From contig MU401608.1 of assembly GCA_022579005.1 (NCBI GenBank), positions 1 through 64,000 of the forward strand: a stretch of DNA of 64,000 bases. Direction: 5' to 3'. The position numbers and the translations under genes were made by a program. Under the pieces are notes generated by a model that worked only from the letters and a program-made list of their open reading frames with translations, was not told the DNA's origin and made no database searches. Shown here one piece after another: positions 60,481 to 64,000 of the stretch. Numbering within the stretch: position 1 is the stretch's first letter; the number at the start of each line of letters is the position of its first letter. Origin of the DNA: Poronia punctata. Lineage: Eukaryota; Ascomycota; Sordariomycetes; Xylariales; Xylariaceae.

Positions 60481-63400
60481 CTACTTTGCTGTGTTGTTTT
60501 TATTTTTTATAAGAAAAAATGCGTTTAAAAGCAATTAGAGGATTTTTTATTTTAAATAAAAAATAGTTAATATTAAAATATTTTAATTTTTATAAAAAGG
60601 TTTTCTTAGCATTTATGTTTTTATGCAAAAAAAGTTTTTTTTTATTACTTTAAGCTATAATTATATAATTAGTAGCTTGTTTGCGCTACTATTGTTTTTA
60701 GTTATAGCTATATATAAATTTAATATTAACAATAATATACTATACTTTATATTTTTTATTACTATATTCTTTTTTTTTTATTTATATAGTATTACTATAC
60801 TATATTTTATTTATACGTTATAAAGTGCTTATTTATAATTAGTTTTAGCTATAGTTTTAAGCTTATATTGCTATTTTTGTTTTATATAATCTTTTTTTGT
60901 TTTTTTTTTCTATATATTAAAGCTTTTTATATAAAGGTATTTTATAAGATTTTATTTTTTTAAAAAAGTAGTATATTTTTATTAAATTATTATAAGCGTT
61001 ATAAAAAGTTTTAAAAGTTATATTAGTTATATAGTAATATTATAATAGTTTTTATTACTTGCTTTTTTTTATTTACTTTTATTATAGCTTATATTTTTAT
61101 ATTAATTATTTATATAAAGTTTATTATTATATAATAATTTATATATTATAAGTTAAGCATAATATTTAATATTTTATACGTTAATATAAAAATCTTATTT
61201 AAATTATTTTCTTTATATAGTTTATTAATATTATTTATTATTATACTTTAGTTATATAATAAATAGTTATTTATTATAGCTTTTATTTTTATATTACTAA
61301 TTAAAATTTAAATATTATAATTGCTATATTTTTAAGCTAAAAGTATATATATAATAAATACTAAAACTAGTATATTTATTAGCACTATTATATATTATAT
61401 ATTAATATTATTTATTAGTTTAAAGTTATTTAAAGTAGTAGCTTTTTTTTAATATAATATTATATTATTAATAAATTTATATAGTATTTTAAATTTTGCT
61501 AATTATTGCTTTAGTTTATTATAATATTATTAAAGCTCTAACCTTTTTAGTTGCTTTATTATTATAAATTAGTTATAGTTAATTTTATAGTATACTTTAT
61601 AAACGTTTACGCTTTATTTATTAATTAGCGCGCTACTAATTATTTTATTTTTAATAATTTTTTTAAGTATAAAATATATAATATATAAGTATATACTAGC
61701 TTGCTTAAAAATAATCTAAGCTTTGCTTGTTTTTTTACTAATTTTGTTTGCTATAGTATTAAAGTTGTTTATATTAAAAAAGTTTTTTTTAATAGCTTAT
61801 TGCTTTAGTTTTAATTTTTGCTAACTTTTAGTAATTTACTTATTTTTTTTTTATAGTAAGTATTATATATAGTATTAAACATTTATAGTTATGCTATAAA
61901 AAGCTATACGTTTTTTTTTTTTTATATTAAGTAATTAATAAGTTTAATTTTAATTTTTTAGCTATTTTTGCTTATTAGTTTGCTTTTAAATTTATTAAAA
62001 ATGCTGCGTACTATTATAATTTAAAGTATTACTTTTTTATTTAAAAGTTTAAAGTTTACTATATATTTTTTTATAAACTTTTAAACTTTATAATTTGTTT
62101 ACTATTTTAAATTTTTTTAAATATATAAGTAGCTGCTTTAAAAAGTTTTTAGCTTTTTATTGCTTATAATATATTTAAAATTTATAAGTTTTTTTTTTTT
62201 TTTTTTATATTTAATAATATAGTATACTATTTATTTTAGCTGCGCTAGCTTACTTATTAGTATTAAAGTTAAAATAATAAACGCTATTAATTTAATTGCT
62301 ATTAACTTTTAAAGCTTTAATAGCAACTTAAAAAATTAAGTTTTACTATTTAAGCTTTATTTAAAGTATAAGTAAGCTTTATTAAAAAATATAAAAGCTA
62401 TACTAAGTATATATTTTTTTATATATATTATATATAAGCTTATAATTTTTTTTTAAGTATAAAGTATAAAAAACTAGCTTTTGTTTTTTTTATTAACTAC
62501 TTAATTTTTAAGCTACTTTTTATTATTTTTATTTATTAAGCTACTTATAATTACCTTTGCTTAGCTTTTATTATAGTATAGTTTTATATTTTTTTTATAA
62601 AATATATAGCATATAAATATATTTAGTTAATTTGCTACTAAGTTTTTATAGTTAATAAATTTTTAATACTTTTTAACTTACTAGTTTATTATTAATAATA
62701 GTACTATATATATTATTAGTAAAGCTTATATTATTATTATAATTTTATATAAATTACTAAATAAAATATAAGTATATTATATTAAATAAAAACTTGTTTT
62801 TTTTAAAAAGCACTAGCTATTTTTTAATATATTTAAAGCTAAGTAGTGCTAATAACTAGTTATAATTTTTTTACTTTAATATTGTTTAACTTTTTTATAG
62901 TTTTTTATAATTATTATAAATATAGCTTAAGTGCTTAAAACTTTTACTATTTTGCTTAGGCCTATTATGTTTTTTAAGCAACTACTTATAAAACTATATA
63001 TAAGTAGCTATATTAATATTTACTATATTATATAAAGTTAATATAATAAAAGTTTAAAGTTAAAGCTTTTTACTTTTAGTTTTTTAATATTAAGTTTATA
63101 TTAAAATATTTTATATACTTATACTTAATTTTTTTTAAAAATATATTAGTTTATATTTTTTACAGTGCTATTATATTTAATTTTAAGTTTTTTATTTTCT
63201 TTTTTATTTTTATTTTTTAACTTATTTTTTATAAACACATTATTAACATTTTTAATAAAAGTATTATTAAAAAATATTTTTATAAGGTTTTTAGCAATAA
63301 ATAGTGCTAGTTTTGTTTTTTTTTAAGCTTTTAAGCTATTTTTTTCTTTTATATTTTTATATTTTTATTTATTAAATATATTTTATTTTTTTTTTATTTT

Positions 63401-64000
63401 ATTATTTTTTAAATATTTGCTTATAGTATTATTAAAAATAAAAGTGTTATTTATAGTTTTTATTTATTTTTAGTTTATTTAGTATTAAAAGTTTTTTACT
63501 ATTACCTTTTAATTTTTTATATTGCAACATAATTAGCATGCATGCTAATTACGCCTTACGTTATAGGGTAGCTATAGGACTAAAAAGGGCTAGCTTGATT
63601 TCTGTTTCTATATATATAGCCATTATTTTCGCGTTGCTTTTTAAACTTAAATACCTAGCTATCTATTATATATACAATATACTAAGTTATGCTTTTTAAA
63701 ATACCTTTATAAAGCTATAATTAATGCAAAGCCCTTAAAACCTAGTTAATACGTTTACTTTAGCTAAACCTTTTCTAGTATAAAGTTAAAGTAATCTTTA
63801 AAAATCTTTAATTTTTATTGTAATAGTAATTTTGCCTAAATATAAAACTTATAAAAGTCTTTTTTTATAAAATAAACTATATAAAAAAAAAGAGAAGCTA
63901 AAAATTAACAATGCGCTTATATATGCAAACGCGCGCAAGCTAAAAGTGCAGTAAATCTTTAATACTGCTAACATTTAACTAAAAAAACAAAAATAAAACA
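60480..64000. repeat. AT-rich RIP-degraded block (right)
   Basis: Same character as the left block: near-absence of G and C, frequent TpA, no meaningful frame. From 60.5 to about 63.5 kb the + strand is T-rich. After a less degraded island at about 63520-63650 it turns more A-rich to the window end. This again suggests two former elements in different orientation, and is interpreted as RIP-mutated repeats. Confidence 0.8.
63531..63550. repeat. Perfect 20-bp palindrome
   Basis: AATTAGCATG is followed directly by its exact reverse complement CATGCTAATT. It lies at the edge of the only GC-containing island inside the right AT-rich block, where the strand composition changes. Confidence 0.85.

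Noticed and set aside
60623..60823. 66-codon ORF in the right AT block
   Set aside because: A Phe/Ile/Tyr-only product is expected from T-rich DNA by chance.

Overview
The window is nuclear DNA of a filamentous ascomycete, most likely a sordariomycete; order-level placement is not secure. Genes have one to seven short GT-AG introns (mostly 50-160 nt). The gene set is fungal: a Dpb4 subunit with an acidic tail, a Delta-9 desaturase fused to cytochrome b5, a GH7 cellobiohydrolase, a type II PI 4-kinase and a Vps9/CUE Rab5 GEF. Spacers carry scattered GTAGGTACCTAC-type motifs. Both ends of the window are very AT-rich, TpA-loaded DNA with no usable reading frame, as expected for transposon remnants destroyed by repeat-induced point mutation (RIP).

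Layout: 1-6260 is a left AT-rich block. At 6.7-9.7 kb lie DPB4 (+) and a bHLH transcription factor (-), convergent and full of simple repeats. At 11.6-18.7 kb come an MFS sugar transporter (+) whose reading frame needs a 5-nt micro-exon, a thiamine-diphosphate enzyme (+) that lost its middle third and is frameshifted, and an M20-family amidohydrolase (+). A conserved 732-aa protein of unknown function (+) lies at 19.5-21.9 kb. A secreted GH7 cellobiohydrolase without CBM (+) lies at 24.7-26.2 kb, convergent with VPS9 (-) at 27.2-30.0 kb. The stretch 30.0-37.5 kb has no gene I can support. Then follow an atypical kinase-like protein (+, 37.6-40.3 kb), the desaturase OLE1 (+, 43.1-44.7 kb), a SNF2/RING helicase of the HLTF/Rad5 type (-, 46.2-49.7 kb), a small secreted and probably membrane- or GPI-anchored protein (+, 52.9-53.4 kb), an Arg/Ser-rich protein (-, 54.2-54.8 kb) and LSB6 (+, 57.2-59.7 kb). 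From about 60.48 kb to the end is the right AT-rich block.

The genes are mostly housekeeping (replication, chromatin repair, endosomal trafficking, phosphoinositide and fatty-acid metabolism) mixed with carbon-acquisition genes (cellobiohydrolase, sugar transporter, amidohydrolase). No biosynthetic cluster, CRISPR array, rRNA or convincing tRNA was seen. Exon coordinates were derived by hand from splice signals, frame continuity and remembered family sequences; no alignment or transcript data were available. The least ordinary features are the 5-nt micro-exon, a splice donor formed by the first unit of a (GT)14 microsatellite, the internally deleted ThDP enzyme, and the kinase-like protein with altered HRD and DFG motifs.
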